NCBI RefSeq assembly: GCF_020535545.1
Contig: NZ_CP084752.1
Span: forward strand, 248,001 to 312,000
DNA from: Roseateles sp. XES5
GTDB lineage: Bacteria > Pseudomonadota > Alphaproteobacteria > Rhizobiales > Rhizobiaceae
DNA: 64,000 nucleotides
Direction: 5' to 3'
The notes under the pieces were generated by a model, which did not search any database, had not been told where the DNA came from, and worked only from the letters and a program-made list of their open reading frames with translations. The position numbers and the translations under genes are program-made. Shown here one piece after another: positions 17,394 to 27,743 of this stretch (positions within the stretch are counted from its first letter, which is position 1; each line of letters begins with the position of its first letter).

Positions 17394-17659
17394 AGATCTG
17401 CTTTTCTCCCGAAGCCTGGGCCGATTTCACCTACTGGACGGAAACGGACCGCAAGACGGTGGAGAAGATCGTGGCGCTGATCAAGGAATGCCGCCGCGAT
17501 CCCTTCTCGGGAACGGGCAAGCCAGAACCGCTGCGCGGCGAGCTGAAAGGCTTCTGGTCGCGGCGCATTACCCAGGAACATCGCCTCGTCTATCGCGTGA
17601 CGGGCAGCGGCGCGGCCCAGACGCTGGAAATCGCCGCCTGCCGCTATCACTACGGCTAA
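17390..17659 (+). CDS. yoeB: YoeB-family mRNA interferase toxin
   Basis: An 89-residue RelE-superfamily toxin. The YoeB hallmarks are EPLRGELKGFWSRRITQEHR and the C-terminal ACRYHYG, whose His and Tyr are catalytic in characterised YoeB. It cleaves mRNA in the ribosomal A site. It pairs with the upstream YefM. Length and ends are complete, so the module is probably active. Confidence 0.92.
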   Translation: MKICFSPEAWADFTYWTETDRKTVEKIVALIKECRRDPFSGTGKPEPLRGELKGFWSRRITQEHRLVYRVTGSGAAQTLEIAACRYHYG

Positions 17660-17663
17660 CGCG

Positions 17664-18482
17664 TCACGGCCATTCCGGCATGCGCTTGCCGAGGAAGGCG
17701 CCGATGCCCTCCTTCGCGTCGTCCGCGAACATGTTGTCGACCATCGTCGCCACGGCCACGTCATAGGCCTCGGGCAGCGGCAGGCCGGCCTGGGCGCGGA
17801 AGGCGGCCTTGCCGATGCGCAGCGCCTGCGGCGATTTCGACGCGATGACGGCGGCATATTTGTCGACGACCTGGCGCAGGTACTGTTGCGGCACGATGCG
17901 GTTGACGAGGCCGAAATCCTTGGCGGTGGACGCGTCGATGGTCTCGCCGGTGAGCAGCATTTCCATCGCCTGCTTGGGATGGGCCGCGCGGGTGACGGCG
18001 ACCATCGGCGTCGAGCAAAAGAGGCCGATATTGACGCCCGGCGTGCAGAAGGTGGCGGTGTCGGTGCAGATGGCGAGATCGCAGCTTGCGACGAGCTGGC
18101 AGCCGGCGGCGGTGGCGAGACCGTCGATCTCGGCGACGACCGGCTGCGGCAGGGCGGCGATCTTCAGCATGAGATCGGCGGCCATGCGCATGGTCTTCTC
18201 GAAGAAGGCGCGCCCGCCGTCGGCATCCTCGCGATGCGCCGTCATTTCCTTGAGGTCGTGGCCGGCGGAAAAGACCTTGCCGGTGGAGGCGAGCACGACG
18301 ACGCGCAGCGCATCGTCGCCGGCGGCCGCGTCGAGCGCCTCGCCGAGCGCCGTCATGACGGCGATGGAAAGGGCGTTGGCGGGCGGGTTGTTGAGCGTGA
18401 TCCGCAGAACCGGCCCGGAGCGCTCGACGCGCACGAGGCCGGCCGGTTCCTCTTTCCTGAACGACACCACATCTGCCATCAC
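17664..18482 (-). CDS. Enoyl-CoA hydratase/isomerase family protein
   Basis: A 272-residue crotonase-fold protein. The oxyanion hole residues lie in FSAGHDLKEM and the second motif is EIDGLATAAGCQLVASCDLA. The usual catalytic glutamates are not in their standard positions, since NIGLFCSTPMVAVTR carries neither. Activity as a classical hydratase is therefore uncertain, and it belongs to the ECHDC3-like subgroup. A substrate cannot be assigned. Confidence 0.85.
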   Translation of the reverse strand: MMADVVSFRKEEPAGLVRVERSGPVLRITLNNPPANALSIAVMTALGEALDAAAGDDALRVVVLASTGKVFSAGHDLKEMTAHREDADGGRAFFEKTMRMAADLMLKIAALPQPVVAEIDGLATAAGCQLVASCDLAICTDTATFCTPGVNIGLFCSTPMVAVTRAAHPKQAMEMLLTGETIDASTAKDFGLVNRIVPQQYLRQVVDKYAAVIASKSPQALRIGKAAFRAQAGLPLPEAYDVAVATMVDNMFADDAKEGIGAFLGKRMPEWP

Positions 18483-18617
18483 CGTCTCCTTCCTTGTTGT
18501 CCGCCTGCGGTCCTACGCCGCGCGGCAGCCGGTTTCAAGCGCGCCGGCATAGACTTTCTAAGGGCTTGCCGCGGCCGGAAAATCGGTCTGTAAAGCAGGC
18601 GACAGGAGACGAATGCC

Positions 18618-19049
18618 ATGCAACTGACGCCGATCATGGACCCGGAGGGGCTGAACCGCTTCCTCGAAGCCGATTTTCCGCAGCTTCACACGGACGGCAA
18701 GGTCTTCGAGGTGGTGGAGGTCGGCCCGGGCGCCATCGTCATGCGCCTGATGCCCAACGAGCGGCACCTTCGCCCCGGCGGCACGATTTCCGGCCCCACC
18801 CTCTTCGCGCTCGCCGATGTCGGCGCCTGGTGCGCGGTGCTTGCCCATATCGGCCCGGTGGCGCTCGCGGTCACCACCAATCTCAACATCAATTTCCTGC
18901 GCAAGCCCGCGCCCGGCCCCCTCTCCTGCACCTGCCGGATCCTCAAGCTCGGCAAGCGGCTCGCCGTGGTCGACGCCTCGATTTTCGACGAGAACGGCGA
19001 GGATCTGGTGGCGCATGCGACCGCGACCTATTCGATTCCGCCGCGATAA
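18618..19049 (+). CDS. PaaI-family hotdog-fold thioesterase
   Basis: A 143-residue acyl-CoA thioesterase of the PaaI/4HBT type. The segment RPGGTISGPTLFALADVGAW carries the acidic residue of the active site, and INFLRKPAPGPLSCTCRILK is family-typical. A good ribosome-binding site (AGGAGAC) precedes the ATG. It is divergent from the enoyl-CoA hydratase gene and sits upstream of rplM. The natural thioester is unknown. Confidence 0.85.
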   Translation: MQLTPIMDPEGLNRFLEADFPQLHTDGKVFEVVEVGPGAIVMRLMPNERHLRPGGTISGPTLFALADVGAWCAVLAHIGPVALAVTTNLNINFLRKPAPGPLSCTCRILKLGKRLAVVDASIFDENGEDLVAHATATYSIPPR

Positions 19050-19050
19050 T

Positions 19051-19072
19051 TTGTGGTATTGAATTACCACAA
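19051..19072. repeat. Perfect 8-bp inverted repeat downstream of the thioesterase gene
   Basis: TTGTGGTA-TTGAAT-TACCACAA, beginning 2 bp after the stop codon. It can form a hairpin but lacks a following T-run, so it is either a weak terminator or an operator for the downstream rplM promoter. Confidence 0.5.
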
Positions 19073-19126
19073 TCATAAGCCATTGTTTTTGCTTGTCTAT
19101 CTTTAGGGTCACCCGGAACGCGTCCC

Positions 19127-19155
19127 TTGACGCCCCACCGGCACTCGCTTATAAG
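19127..19155 (+). promoter_or_regulatory. Sigma-70 promoter of rplM-rpsI
   Basis: TTGACG at 19127-19132 and TATAAG at 19150-19155 are separated by exactly 17 bp, a near-consensus housekeeping promoter. Transcription would start near 19162, leaving a leader of about 115 nt before rplM. Confidence 0.75.
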
Positions 19156-19278
19156 CCGCCCAGATCGCGGTCCTCCGGGGCCGCTTTCGATTTTTGGCAT
19201 CCGCAAGGGGCCAAACCAAGCAACAAGAAACGCCCGCAGCTCCCAAGGCTTCGGGACCCTAAAGAAAGAGCTACTCCC

Positions 19279-19743
19279 ATGGCAACCTTCGTACAGAAGC
19301 CCGCCGAGGTAGAGAAGAAGTGGATCCTCATCGACGCCGAAGGCCTCGTTGTCGGTCGCCTCGCTACCCTCATTGCAAACCGCCTGCGCGGCAAGCACAA
19401 GGCCATCTACACGCCTCACGTCGATACCGGTGATTTCATCGTCATCGTCAACGCCGACAAGGTCGTCTTCACCGGCAAGAAGTACTCCGACAAGAAGTAC
19501 TACTGGCACACCGGTTACCCGGGCGGCATCAAGGAGCGTACGGCTCGCCAGATCATCGAAGGCCGCTTCCCGGAGCGCGTCCTCGAGAAGGCTGTCGAAC
19601 GCATGGTTCCGCGCGGCCCGCTCGGCCGTCGCCAGATGAAGAACCTGCGCGTCTACGCCGGCTCCAACCACCCGCATGAAGCCCAGCAGCCGACCGTCCT
19701 CGACGTCGCCGCGCTGAACAGCAAGAACACAAGGAGCGCCTGA
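19279..19743 (+). CDS. rplM: 50S ribosomal protein L13
   Basis: L13 of 154 residues binds 23S rRNA early in large-subunit assembly. [20 protein letters not shown] and [20 protein letters not shown] are hallmark motifs. The start at 19279 matches known rhizobial L13 ([15 protein letters not shown]). It is followed 2 bp later by rpsI, the universal pairing. Confidence 0.98.
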   Translation: MATFVQKPAEVEKKWILIDAEGLVVGRLATLIANRLRGKHKAIYTPHVDTGDFIVIVNADKVVFTGKKYSDKKYYWHTGYPGGIKERTARQIIEGRFPERVLEKAVERMVPRGPLGRRQMKNLRVYAGSNHPHEAQQPTVLDVAALNSKNTRSA

Positions 19744-19745
19744 TC

Positions 19746-20222
19746 ATGGCCGACCTCTCCTCGCTCAAGGACCTCGGCGTCGCCGCTGCAGCTCCGGCCG
19801 CTTCCGCCCCGGTTCACGTCAAGAAGGTTGACGCCCAGGGCCGTTCCTACGCAACCGGCAAGCGCAAGGACGCCGTTGCCCGTGTATGGGTCAAGCCGGG
19901 CTCCGGCAAGATCACCATCAACGGCAAGTCGTTCGAAGCCTACTTCGCCCGTCCGGTCCTGCAGATGATCCTGCAGCAGCCGATCGTCGCAGCTGCCCGT
20001 GACGGCCAGTTCGACATCGACGCGACCGTTGCCGGCGGCGGCCTTTCCGGCCAGGCCGGTGCCGTTCGTCACGGCATCTCCAAGGCACTGACCTACTTCG
20101 AGCCGGGCCTGCGCACGGTTCTGAAGAAGGGCGGCTTCCTGACCCGCGACTCGCGCGTCGTCGAACGCAAGAAGTACGGCAAGGCCAAGGCCCGTCGTTC
20201 GTTCCAGTTCTCCAAGCGTTAA
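19746..20222 (+). CDS. rpsI: 30S ribosomal protein S9
   Basis: S9 of 158 residues whose C-terminal tail ([16 protein letters not shown]) reaches the P-site t[23 protein letters not shown] is the family signature. An alanine-rich N-terminal extension of ~35 residues is normal in rhizobia. Second gene of the rplM operon, ending at a strong terminator. Confidence 0.98.
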   Translation: MADLSSLKDLGVAAAAPAASAPVHVKKVDAQGRSYATGKRKDAVARVWVKPGSGKITINGKSFEAYFARPVLQMILQQPIVAAARDGQFDIDATVAGGGLSGQAGAVRHGISKALTYFEPGLRTVLKKGGFLTRDSRVVERKKYGKAKARRSFQFSKR

Positions 20223-20248
20223 TCGCTCGGAAGACTTGGGTCTTCAGG

Positions 20249-20278
20249 AAAGGCCGGGGTTCGCCCCGGCCTTTTCGT
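20249..20278 (+). terminator. Intrinsic terminator of rplM-rpsI
   Basis: AAAGGCCGGGG-TTCG-CCCCGGCCTTTT: a 10-bp G+C-rich stem with a stable TTCG loop followed by TTTTCGTTTT. Confidence 0.9.
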
Positions 20279-20352
20279 TTTCAGGGGCAACAAAACCCTT
20301 GCCTTACGCCCCGCGATTGGCGAACGTCCGGCCAGATTCCGGAGGGACTTTC

Positions 20353-21306
20353 ATGGGCAACAAGACGATCGACCACGCCATCACGGGCAAGACGCTGAAG
20401 AGCGCGGCCTCCGACCCGACCCATGCGGGCATCCTCTCCTTCATGCGCCGGCGCTATACCAAGGTGCTGAAGGACATCGACGCGGTCGTCTGGGGCATTC
20501 CCTTCGACGCGGCCACCTCCAACCGCCCCGGCACGCGCTTCGGGCCGCAGGCCATCCGCCGCGCCTCGGCGATCATGGACAACGATCCGCAATATCCCTT
20601 CGAGCGCGACCTCTTCGAGAACATGGCCGTCGTCGATTATGGCGACTGCCTGCTCGACTACGGCAATCACCAGAAGACGCCCGCCACCATCGAGCGCGAG
20701 GCCAAGAAGATCCTCAAGTCCGACGCCTATATGCTGACGCTCGGCGGCGACCACTTCATCACGCTGCCGCTGCTGCGCGCCCATGTGGAGAAATACGGTC
20801 CCCTCTCCCTCGTGCAGTTCGACGCCCACCAGGACACCTGGCCGGACGAGAAGGGCCGTATCGACCACGGTTCCTTCGTCGGCACCGCCGTGCGCGAAGG
20901 CCTGATCGACGCGGAAAGCTCGATCCAGATCGGCATCCGCACCCATGCGCCGGAGGATTGCGGCATCCGCATCGTCTATGGCTATGAGGTGGAGGAGATG
21001 AGCGCGGGGGAACTCGCCGACACGATCGTGCGCCATGTCGGCGCGCGCTCGACCTATCTGACCTTCGACATCGACTGCCTCGACCCGGCCTTCGCGCCCG
21101 GCACCGGCACGCCGGTCTCCGGCGGCCCGACCAGCGCGAAGATCCTCTCGGTGCTACGCAAGCTCGGCGCGCTGCATGTGGTGGGCTCCGACGTCGTTGA
21201 GGTCTCGCCCGCCTACGACCATGCCGACATCACCGCCATCGCCGGCTCGACCATCGCCATGTACATGCTCGGCCTTCGCGCCGAATGGCTGGCCGAGCGG
21301 CGCTGA
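20353..21306 (+). CDS. speB: Agmatinase (ureohydrolase family)
   Basis: A 317-residue manganese enzyme that hydrolyses agmatine to putrescine and urea, or a closely related guanidino substrate. All metal ligands are visible: [18 protein letters not shown] and [20 protein letters not shown]. The start at 20353 follows GGAGGGACTT. It lies next to argC, so both genes concern arginine-derived metabolism, although they have separate starts 106 bp apart. An alternative guanidinobutyrase-type activity cannot be excluded. Confidence 0.9.
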   Translation: MGNKTIDHAITGKTLKSAASDPTHAGILSFMRRRYTKVLKDIDAVVWGIPFDAATSNRPGTRFGPQAIRRASAIMDNDPQYPFERDLFENMAVVDYGDCLLDYGNHQKTPATIEREAKKILKSDAYMLTLGGDHFITLPLLRAHVEKYGPLSLVQFDAHQDTWPDEKGRIDHGSFVGTAVREGLIDAESSIQIGIRTHAPEDCGIRIVYGYEVEEMSAGELADTIVRHVGARSTYLTFDIDCLDPAFAPGTGTPVSGGPTSAKILSVLRKLGALHVVGSDVVEVSPAYDHADITAIAGSTIAMYMLGLRAEWLAERR

Positions 21307-21412
21307 ACGCGCCCTTCAATGCCCCCCTCGAAGCGCGCTTGCATGCGCCGTTGAACATGGGGGGCCGAGGGGCTATATCGGCGCTGAACCGCACGAACAG
21401 GATGGATTGCAG

Positions 21413-22345
21413 ATGAAACCGAAGATCTTCATCGATGGCGAACACGGCACGACGGGCCTCCAGATCCGCACGCGCATGGCCGGCCGCGACGATGTCGAAC
21501 TCCTGTCGATCCCCGAGGCGGAGCGCCGCAACGCGCAGCTGCGCGAGGACCTGCTGAACAGCGCCGACGTCGCGATCCTCTGCCTGCCCGACGACGCGGC
21601 GAAGGACGCCGTCGCCATGGTCGCCGGCAACAATTCCGTGCGCATCATCGACACCTCGACGGCGCACCGCATCCATCCCGACTGGGCCTACGGCTTTGCC
21701 GAAATGGACCGCGAGCAGCCGAAGAAGATCGCCGGCGCGCGTTACGTCGCCAATCCCGGCTGCTATCCGACGGGCGCCATCGGGCTCCTACGTCCGCTGC
21801 GCCTTGCCGGCATCCTGCCCGAGGGCTATCCGGTGACGGTCAACGCCGTCTCCGGCTATACCGGCGGCGGCAAGCAGATGATCGCGCAGATGGAAGACGC
21901 GGCGCATCCCGAGCACATCGACGCGCCGCACTTCCTCTACGGCCTCACGCTCAAGCACAAGCACGTGCCGGAAATGCAGATGCACGGCATGCTGTCGCGC
22001 GCCCCGCTGTTCTCGCCGTCGGTCGGAAAGTTCCCGCAGGGCATGATCGTGCAGGTGCCGCTCTACCTCGCCGACCTCAACGATCACGCCTCGCTCGGCG
22101 CGATCCATGAGGCGCTCGTCGCGCATTATGCCGGCCAGGACATCGTCGAGGTGGTGGATCTGAAGGAAAGCGCCAATCTTTCCCGCGTCAACGCGGTGGA
22201 GCTCGCCGATACGGACCGCATGAAGCTCTACGTCTTCGGCACCGCCGGCACGCCGCATATCAACCTCGTCGCCCTGCTCGACAATCTCGGCAAGGGCGCT
22301 TCGGGCGCGGCCGTCCAGAACATGGACCTGATGCTAAAGGGCTGA
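21413..22345 (+). CDS. argC: N-acetyl-gamma-glutamyl-phosphate reductase, short type
   Basis: A 310-residue NADPH enzyme of arginine biosynthesis. It is the short (type 2) ArgC with [20 protein letters not shown] at the N-terminus and the catalytic cysteine in [15 protein letters not shown]. The histidine region [16 protein letters not shown] is also conserved. The start at 21413 replaces a much longer upstream frame that overlaps speB. A short hairpin at 22380-22397 (CTCCCCTCCTGAGGGGAG) follows but lacks a T-run. Confidence 0.95.
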   Translation: MKPKIFIDGEHGTTGLQIRTRMAGRDDVELLSIPEAERRNAQLREDLLNSADVAILCLPDDAAKDAVAMVAGNNSVRIIDTSTAHRIHPDWAYGFAEMDREQPKKIAGARYVANPGCYPTGAIGLLRPLRLAGILPEGYPVTVNAVSGYTGGGKQMIAQMEDAAHPEHIDAPHFLYGLTLKHKHVPEMQMHGMLSRAPLFSPSVGKFPQGMIVQVPLYLADLNDHASLGAIHEALVAHYAGQDIVEVVDLKESANLSRVNAVELADTDRMKLYVFGTAGTPHINLVALLDNLGKGASGAAVQNMDLMLKG

Positions 22346-22596
22346 GGCGGCCTTCGGCTTAGCATCGTCTTCGTATCGTCTCCCCTCCTGAGGGGAGGCT
22401 ATCGCGGCAGCCGAGAAAAACTCTCTAAATACGACGCAGAAGCGTTCCCACTTTGTTTGAGGCCGCGCATGCCGGCCCCCTCGCGAAACAACCGGGCGCT
22501 TTCTTTTTCCATGAGACAAACAACTTCTATTTGTCGGCGACAACTACTCGCTCATGCGCTATCAAAGCCAAGAACATACCGCTGCGGGGGCGTCAT

Positions 22597-24630
22597 TTGC
22601 CGGATCTATCACCAACACAACGGATTGATTCCGCAATATCGGACATACGATCCTTCTTGAACGCAGGTCTCGTTGAAGCAATCAGCGCGAACCAAACATT
22701 CGAACCACAAGTCGCGTGGGCACCCATAGTGGCCGCATGCGCCACGATTAGGTCGAATGATCACGCATTGAACGAGAAGCAACGGAAAATCCTCGGCTCC
22801 GCCACCGGTGCTTTACAAGAGGATTTGAACAAAGTCGTTGAACTTCTACGTGAAGCCGCCGCCAACCCTAATTGGGCGCCGATACGAAAGCAGGAAGCGC
22901 TGGCTAGCGTGCAATCGGCAATTGACGAAGCTCGGGAAAATTTTCGCATAGCGGCCGCCCATTATTATACTGAGCACCCGACCCATAAGCCTGAAGCAAA
23001 ACAGAATTCCGACAAGCATGTTGTGATCCTGATCCACGGAATCCGCGACTGGGCACTTTGGCAAAACGAAGTGCGCAAGACCTTGAATGAGCATGGTTTT
23101 GAAGTCGACCCCACCAATTACGGTCGCTTCGGCTTGTTTCGATTCCTGCTGCCGATCCCGTATTTCAGACAACTAGCCATCGAAAAGATCGAGCGACAGA
23201 TACGCATAAGCCGATCCCAACCCGGTCGAGAGCAGGCAAAATTTTCGATCATCGCCCACAGCTTCGGGACGTTGGTTGCGGCAAATATCCTGCGCGAAGG
23301 CTTCGAGCTTTCGTTGAACCGCGTCATCTTCTGCGGCAGCATTCTGCCATACGATTTTCCTTTCGAGCAGTTCCAAAATCGGTTTGTCGGTCCGCTTCTC
23401 AATGAGGTTGGCACGCGTGACCCTTGGCCGGCGACGGCACAGAGCGTCACCTGGGGCTACGGTTCCGCCGGCACGTATGGGTTTCGTCGCCCGCTAGTGC
23501 GCGACCGTTGGCATAACGGCGCCGGCCACGGCTATTTTCTAGCGCCGAATTTCTGCAGAAAATTCTGGGTGCCTTTTTTGGCCGACGGCACCATCATAGA
23601 AGATACAGTACAAGCCGATCAGCCGCCGTGGTGGGTATCCCTCATCAGCCTCCTCAATCTCAAGTACTGGCTATGGCCACTGCTTATACTGGGGTTCGGC
23701 TGGCTCGCCTTTCAGTTGGGCGTCGGCGCACCAACCGCGATAGAAAGATTTGCAGGCGCCGTGCGGCTCAATGCGAGCAAGGAGGCGGTTGTCGCGGCGA
23801 TCGGCTTGCCGAAGATCACAGAAAGGTTCGTACCATCTGCATTTCTGGATGAATCCGCGTCCCCGGAAGATGTAGCGGCGGTCTCGGCTGCGGGCGAGCG
23901 GAACGAGGGCGAGTTGGGACTTTATGAATTCGACGGCTTTTCAGCTGAGATCGTTTACTCAGGTGGCACGGTGCATCAGTACACGATCGTCAATCGGACG
24001 GAAGAACCGATTCCGATAGACATTTTTGACGACGTCGGAGTATGGGGCTCGATGCTGGACGTAGCGTCGGTCGCCATTGGCAAAACTTACTTCTCCGAAC
24101 TGCTCAATGGCTGCAGTAATTTAGAAGGTGATTATTACAACCGGGATGCATGGATCAAATTGTCATGCCCTAGCAGCGGCGCGACTGGCGATGTTAACCT
24201 CGCATTCGGGTGGACATTTCTTGGCAAAACCTATGGCCCCCTGATGGACCGGGAGGAGGAGTCGGATGCCAGTAACCTTAGTGTCCTCGGGATTAACCTA
24301 CTCACGAACTCCAACACAAGCCAAAGCGTGTCTTGCAAGGAAACGGCGCCCATCACCTCTTACGAGCAAGCAGTTGCCTTAGCACCAGACGTACCCTCTG
24401 ATGCTGACGGCAGTGTCAACATCAAAAGCCTGGCGACCCAGGAAGCGCCGCTGTGTTTCAGCCTTCGGGTGGCGCGCCCCAACGCGTTGATTGTGGCGAA
24501 CGGTTCCAAGGGAGGAACTGAGGTGACCTTGAGTTCGGGGGAGGAGGTTTTCCTCAGCGCGGGGCCGCAAGGCGTGATCGCTTATGACACATACGGGGCC
24601 TCCCGTTCCAATGTCTTCCCGGAAAACTAG
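22597..24630 (+). CDS. Alpha/beta-hydrolase membrane protein with C-terminal sensor-like domain
   Basis: A large protein (~677 residues) I cannot name. It has an N-terminal helical region of ~130 residues, then an alpha/beta-hydrolase with VVILIHGIRDWALW, the nucleophile serine in IIAHSFGTLVAANIL (about residue 222) and a candidate catalytic histidine in NGAGHGYF (about 311). A single membrane helix (YWLWPLLILGFGWLAFQLGV, about 357-376) leads to a ~300-residue beta-rich domain ending in a further FSLRV-containing module. Fusions of this kind resemble ETEC_3214-type proteins. Composition is clearly more A+T-rich than argC and ctaA on either side, which suggests acquisition. The start is uncertain: TTG at 22597 has a GGGGGCG site; TTG at 22453 is an alternative with no such site. 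A defence or lipid-cleaving role is speculation. Confidence 0.7.
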   Translation: MPDLSPTQRIDSAISDIRSFLNAGLVEAISANQTFEPQVAWAPIVAACATIRSNDHALNEKQRKILGSATGALQEDLNKVVELLREAAANPNWAPIRKQEALASVQSAIDEARENFRIAAAHYYTEHPTHKPEAKQNSDKHVVILIHGIRDWALWQNEVRKTLNEHGFEVDPTNYGRFGLFRFLLPIPYFRQLAIEKIERQIRISRSQPGREQAKFSIIAHSFGTLVAANILREGFELSLNRVIFCGSILPYDFPFEQFQNRFVGPLLNEVGTRDPWPATAQSVTWGYGSAGTYGFRRPLVRDRWHNGAGHGYFLAPNFCRKFWVPFLADGTIIEDTVQADQPPWWVSLISLLNLKYWLWPLLILGFGWLAFQLGVGAPTAIERFAGAVRLNASKEAVVAAIGLPKITERFVPSAFLDESASPEDVAAVSAAGERNEGELGLYEFDGFSAEIVYSGGTVHQYTIVNRTEEPIPIDIFDDVGVWGSMLDVASVAIGKTYFSELLNGCSNLEGDYYNRDAWIKLSCPSSGATGDVNLAFGWTFLGKTYGPLMDREEESDASNLSVLGINLLTNSNTSQSVSCKETAPITSYEQAVALAPDVPSDADGSVNIKSLATQEAPLCFSLRVARPNALIVANGSKGGTEVTLSSGEEVFLSAGPQGVIAYDTYGASRSNVFPEN

Positions 24631-24824
24631 GCGCCAGGAAATCTATTTTCCAGCACTTGGCAATATGCATGGTCCGGTGAGGATGGATTAATATCGAATG
24701 CGCCGTTTGCCGTACCAAGGACTGGCGGTGCGTTGCCACAGGGTATGACAAGCTTATGCTGAATTTCGCAGCGATGCGCTACATCGCTGCAGTCACGGTA
24801 TGGTGGCTCAATTGAGCCTACAGA

Positions 24825-25895
24825 TCAGCGTTCCATTTCCCCGTAGAAGCCGCGCCAGTGCGCGACCGCGAAGCCGAGCACGATGAGCGCGCCGCCCTGG
24901 TGCGCCAGCGCCCAGCCGAGGGGAACCTGCCACACGAGCGTCAGGATACCGATCGTCGCCTGCACGCAGACGAGGGCGAAGAGCACGAGGGCGCGGCGGG
25001 CGTGGGTGGTCTGAGGCGCGGCGCGCAGCGAACAGATCATGTGGATGACGACCAGCGTGAAGAGCGCATAGGCGCCGAGACGATGGACGAACTGCACGGT
25101 CTTCGGGTTCTCGAAGAGGTTGATCCACCAGGGCTGCTGGACGAAGAGACCGCCCGGCACGACGGCGCCGTCCATCAGCGGCCAGGTGTTGTAGGTGAGC
25201 CCCGCGTCGAGACCCGCGACGAGCGCGCCGAGATAGATCTGGAAGATCGCCATGAAGGCGATGATGCCGGCCATGCGGCGGGCGCCGTCGCTCGGAATGG
25301 CGTCGTCGCTGTGCGGCGACAGCGCCCGCATCAGCCACGTCGTCCAGGCGAAGATGAGACAGGCGATGGTGAGGTGGGTCGCCAGGCGGTACTGGCTGAC
25401 CGAGACGCGCTCGGCAAGGCCCGAGGACACCATCCACCAGCCGATGAAGCCCTGGAAGCCGCCGAGCGCCAGAAGGCCGACGAGCGGCCAGCGCAGCTTC
25501 TTCTCGATGCGGCCCGTCAGCCAGAAGAAGGCGAGCGGCACGGCGAAGACGAAGCCGATGGACCGGGCGATCAGCCGGTGGGCCCATTCCCACCAGAAGA
25601 TCGTCTTGAACTCCTCGACGGTCATGCCCTTGTTGATCTGCTCATATTGCGGAATGCGCTTGTAGAGGTCGAACTCCTCCTGCCATTCGGCCGCCGTGAT
25701 GGGCGGGATGACGCCGTGGACCGGCTTCCATTCGGTGATCGACAGGCCCGATTCGGTGAGCCGCGTCGCGCCGCCGACGAGGACGAGCACGAACAGCGTG
25801 AACAGCACGAGGCCCAGCCACCGGCGCACCTGCCGACGGTTGCGGTCGGTCCTGTCCGTTTCGTTGAAGCTGGTATAGGCGGTGGTGAGGCTCAT
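24825..25895 (-). CDS. ctaA: Heme A synthase (COX15/CtaA family)
   Basis: A 356-residue inner-membrane enzyme that oxidises the C8 methyl group of heme O to make heme A for cytochrome c oxidase. About eight transmembrane helices; the haem-ligand histidines lie in [52 protein letters not shown] and [19 protein letters not shown] at 25895 ([14 protein letters not shown]) gives the rhizobial N-terminus. It is divergent from the DUF2842 gene. Confidence 0.93.
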   Translation of the reverse strand: MSLTTAYTSFNETDRTDRNRRQVRRWLGLVLFTLFVLVLVGGATRLTESGLSITEWKPVHGVIPPITAAEWQEEFDLYKRIPQYEQINKGMTVEEFKTIFWWEWAHRLIARSIGFVFAVPLAFFWLTGRIEKKLRWPLVGLLALGGFQGFIGWWMVSSGLAERVSVSQYRLATHLTIACLIFAWTTWLMRALSPHSDDAIPSDGARRMAGIIAFMAIFQIYLGALVAGLDAGLTYNTWPLMDGAVVPGGLFVQQPWWINLFENPKTVQFVHRLGAYALFTLVVIHMICSLRAAPQTTHARRALVLFALVCVQATIGILTLVWQVPLGWALAHQGGALIVLGFAVAHWRGFYGEMER

Positions 25896-26081
25896 TCTGT
25901 CGGCTCCTGTCAGCACGGCGGCGGGCCGCCGTTCCGGCTTTTGCAAGGCAATGCACTTAGGCAATTTCAAGGGGAAAACTGCTCCAGCGTTGATTTGCCC
26001 GACCCGCCCGTGCAAAACAAGGCCCGAACCTTTGCGGCATGCCGTCGCGCCCTCCGCCGCCACGCAATCGAAAGACCGACA

Positions 26082-26300
26082 ATGCCCCCTCGCCTCCGCA
26101 AACTGATCGGCACGATCCTGATCATCATCCTCGTGCTCGCCTATGCGGTGGTCGCCACGGCCGTTGCCTCCGCCATGCTCGGCCAGTCGCCGTGGTATAT
26201 CCACCTTCTCTATTTCACGGTGACGGGCCTCTTGTGGATCGTACCGGCCATGGTCATCATCAAATGGATGGAAAAGCCGGAAAAACCGCGCGGCGAATAG
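26082..26300 (+). CDS. DUF2842 small membrane protein
   Basis: A 72-residue protein with two membrane helices ([40 protein letters not shown]) of the alphaproteobacterial DUF2842 type, which often lies near ctaA. Function unknown. It reads divergently from ctaA across 186 bp. Confidence 0.8.
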   Translation: MPPRLRKLIGTILIIILVLAYAVVATAVASAMLGQSPWYIHLLYFTVTGLLWIVPAMVIIKWMEKPEKPRGE

Positions 26301-26453
26301 ACCGCCCGGTCGTTATGGAATTGCTAACCGCACCTGCCGATTTCCGGACGGCAAATGCCCGGTTGTGTGTCGGATTAAACCATTTCCTGAGGTCTGCCGC
26401 CTAGGGTCGCGCCATGGCGGTACAGCCGCCGGCAGGGGCAAGGGTCGGGAGCG

Positions 26454-27698
26454 ATGCACGTGCAGATCAAGGCGTCCGGGCTTGAGCTTGCGACACCGCT
26501 TGGCGGCAGCCCCGACGGCGGGCCGGCGCCGGGCGACGCGCCGCTCACCCTTCGCCTGCACACTAGCATGGCCCCGCTGGAAACCGTCTGGCGGACCCTC
26601 AGCGCCGCGCAGTCGCTCTCGCTGCATCAGGGCTACGACTGGTGCCGCGCCTGGGCGGAAACGCACAATCTCGAGGTTCTGGTCCTCGAGGGCCTGTGCG
26701 ACGGGCGCACCCAGCTTCTCCTGCCGCTCGAAATCCAGCGTCACGGTCCCGTGCGCATCGCCCGCCTGCTCGGCACGGATTTCAGCAATATCAATACCGG
26801 CCTCTTCAGCGAGGACTTCCGCTCTCCCGCGGCCGCTGCGCGGCTGGACCACGCGCTGCAGGCGGCGCGCGGCACGCTGGCCCGCGCCTTCGATCTGCTC
26901 CTGCTCGAAAAGATGCCCTTTGCCTGGCGCGAAACGGCAAGCCCCTTTGCCGGCCTGCCCGCCACCCGCAACCAGAACAGCGCCTTCCAGCTCGTGCTCT
27001 TCGCGGATTTCGAGGAGACGCTGGCCCAGCTCAACGCCAAGCGACGCCGCAAGAAATACCGCAATTCGGAACGCCGGCTGATGGCGATGGGCGGCTTCGA
27101 GCATGTCGTGGCCGCGCCGGGCGAAGAGGCGCTGGCGCTATTGGAAATCTTCTTCCGCCAGAAGAGCACGCGTTTCGAGGCGATGGGCCTGCCGGACGTG
27201 TTTCGCGACGAGGAGACGCGCAACTTCTTCCGCACGCTCGCCGCAATGCCGGCGACCGAGGACGGCTATTGCCTCCAGCTTCAGGCGCTCCGGCTCGGCG
27301 GCGCGCATGACGGCCATATCGCCGCCATTACCGGCCTGTCGCGCAAGGGCGATCACGTCATCTGCCAGTTCGGCTCGATCGACGACAACCTGGCGGCCGA
27401 TGCCAGCCCCGGCGAATTCCTGTTTCACCTCGCCATCCAGCGGGTGTGCAGCGAGGGGGCGCGGCTCTTCGATTTCGGTATCGGCGACCAGCCCTACAAG
27501 CGTTCCTGGTGCCGGATCGAAACGCCGCACCACGATATCCTGCTGCCCGTGACGATGGCCGGCCGCGCCGCGGCGGCGACACACCGGGCCAAGACCGCCG
27601 CCAAGCGGCTCATCAAGCAGAATCCGCAGATCTATTCGCTGGTGCAGCGCCTGCGCTTCGGCCGCAAGGACGCCCCCGCCACCGGCGAGAGCGACTGA
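26454..27698 (+). CDS. GNAT-fold acyltransferase of the exopolysaccharide region (CelD/BioF2-like)
   Basis: A 414-residue protein with the double GNAT layout seen in CelD- or FemAB-like enzymes. Features include LHQGYDWCRAWAETHNLEVL, the basic NAKRRRKKYRNSERRL helix, and the C-terminal FDFGIGDQPYKRSWC typical of this group. Relatives occur beside capsule and exopolysaccharide genes, where they are thought to acylate the polymer or its precursor. It converges on the chain-length/tyrosine-kinase-like gene, with a palindromic repeat between them. Confidence 0.8.
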   Translation: MHVQIKASGLELATPLGGSPDGGPAPGDAPLTLRLHTSMAPLETVWRTLSAAQSLSLHQGYDWCRAWAETHNLEVLVLEGLCDGRTQLLLPLEIQRHGPVRIARLLGTDFSNINTGLFSEDFRSPAAAARLDHALQAARGTLARAFDLLLLEKMPFAWRETASPFAGLPATRNQNSAFQLVLFADFEETLAQLNAKRRRKKYRNSERRLMAMGGFEHVVAAPGEEALALLEIFFRQKSTRFEAMGLPDVFRDEETRNFFRTLAAMPATEDGYCLQLQALRLGGAHDGHIAAITGLSRKGDHVICQFGSIDDNLAADASPGEFLFHLAIQRVCSEGARLFDFGIGDQPYKRSWCRIETPHHDILLPVTMAGRAAAATHRAKTAAKRLIKQNPQIYSLVQRLRFGRKDAPATGESD

Positions 27699-27711
27699 GC
27701 GCATCGCATGA

Positions 27712-27731
27712 CCGAAGCGATACCGCTTCGG
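27712..27731. repeat. Core of the rhizobial palindromic repeat
   Basis: CCGAAGCGATACCGCTTCGG, the same palindrome type as at 4757-4858, between convergent genes. It may act as a terminator. Confidence 0.6.
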
Positions 27732-27743
27732 CTCGGCCCGGTT

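Noticed and set aside
22380..22397. Hairpin CTCCCCTCCTGAGGGGAG after argC
   Set aside because: No T-run follows, so it was not called a terminator.
24858..26300. Plus-strand frame spanning ctaA and DUF2842
   Set aside because: Only its last 72 residues (the DUF2842 gene) are real; the rest is antisense to ctaA.
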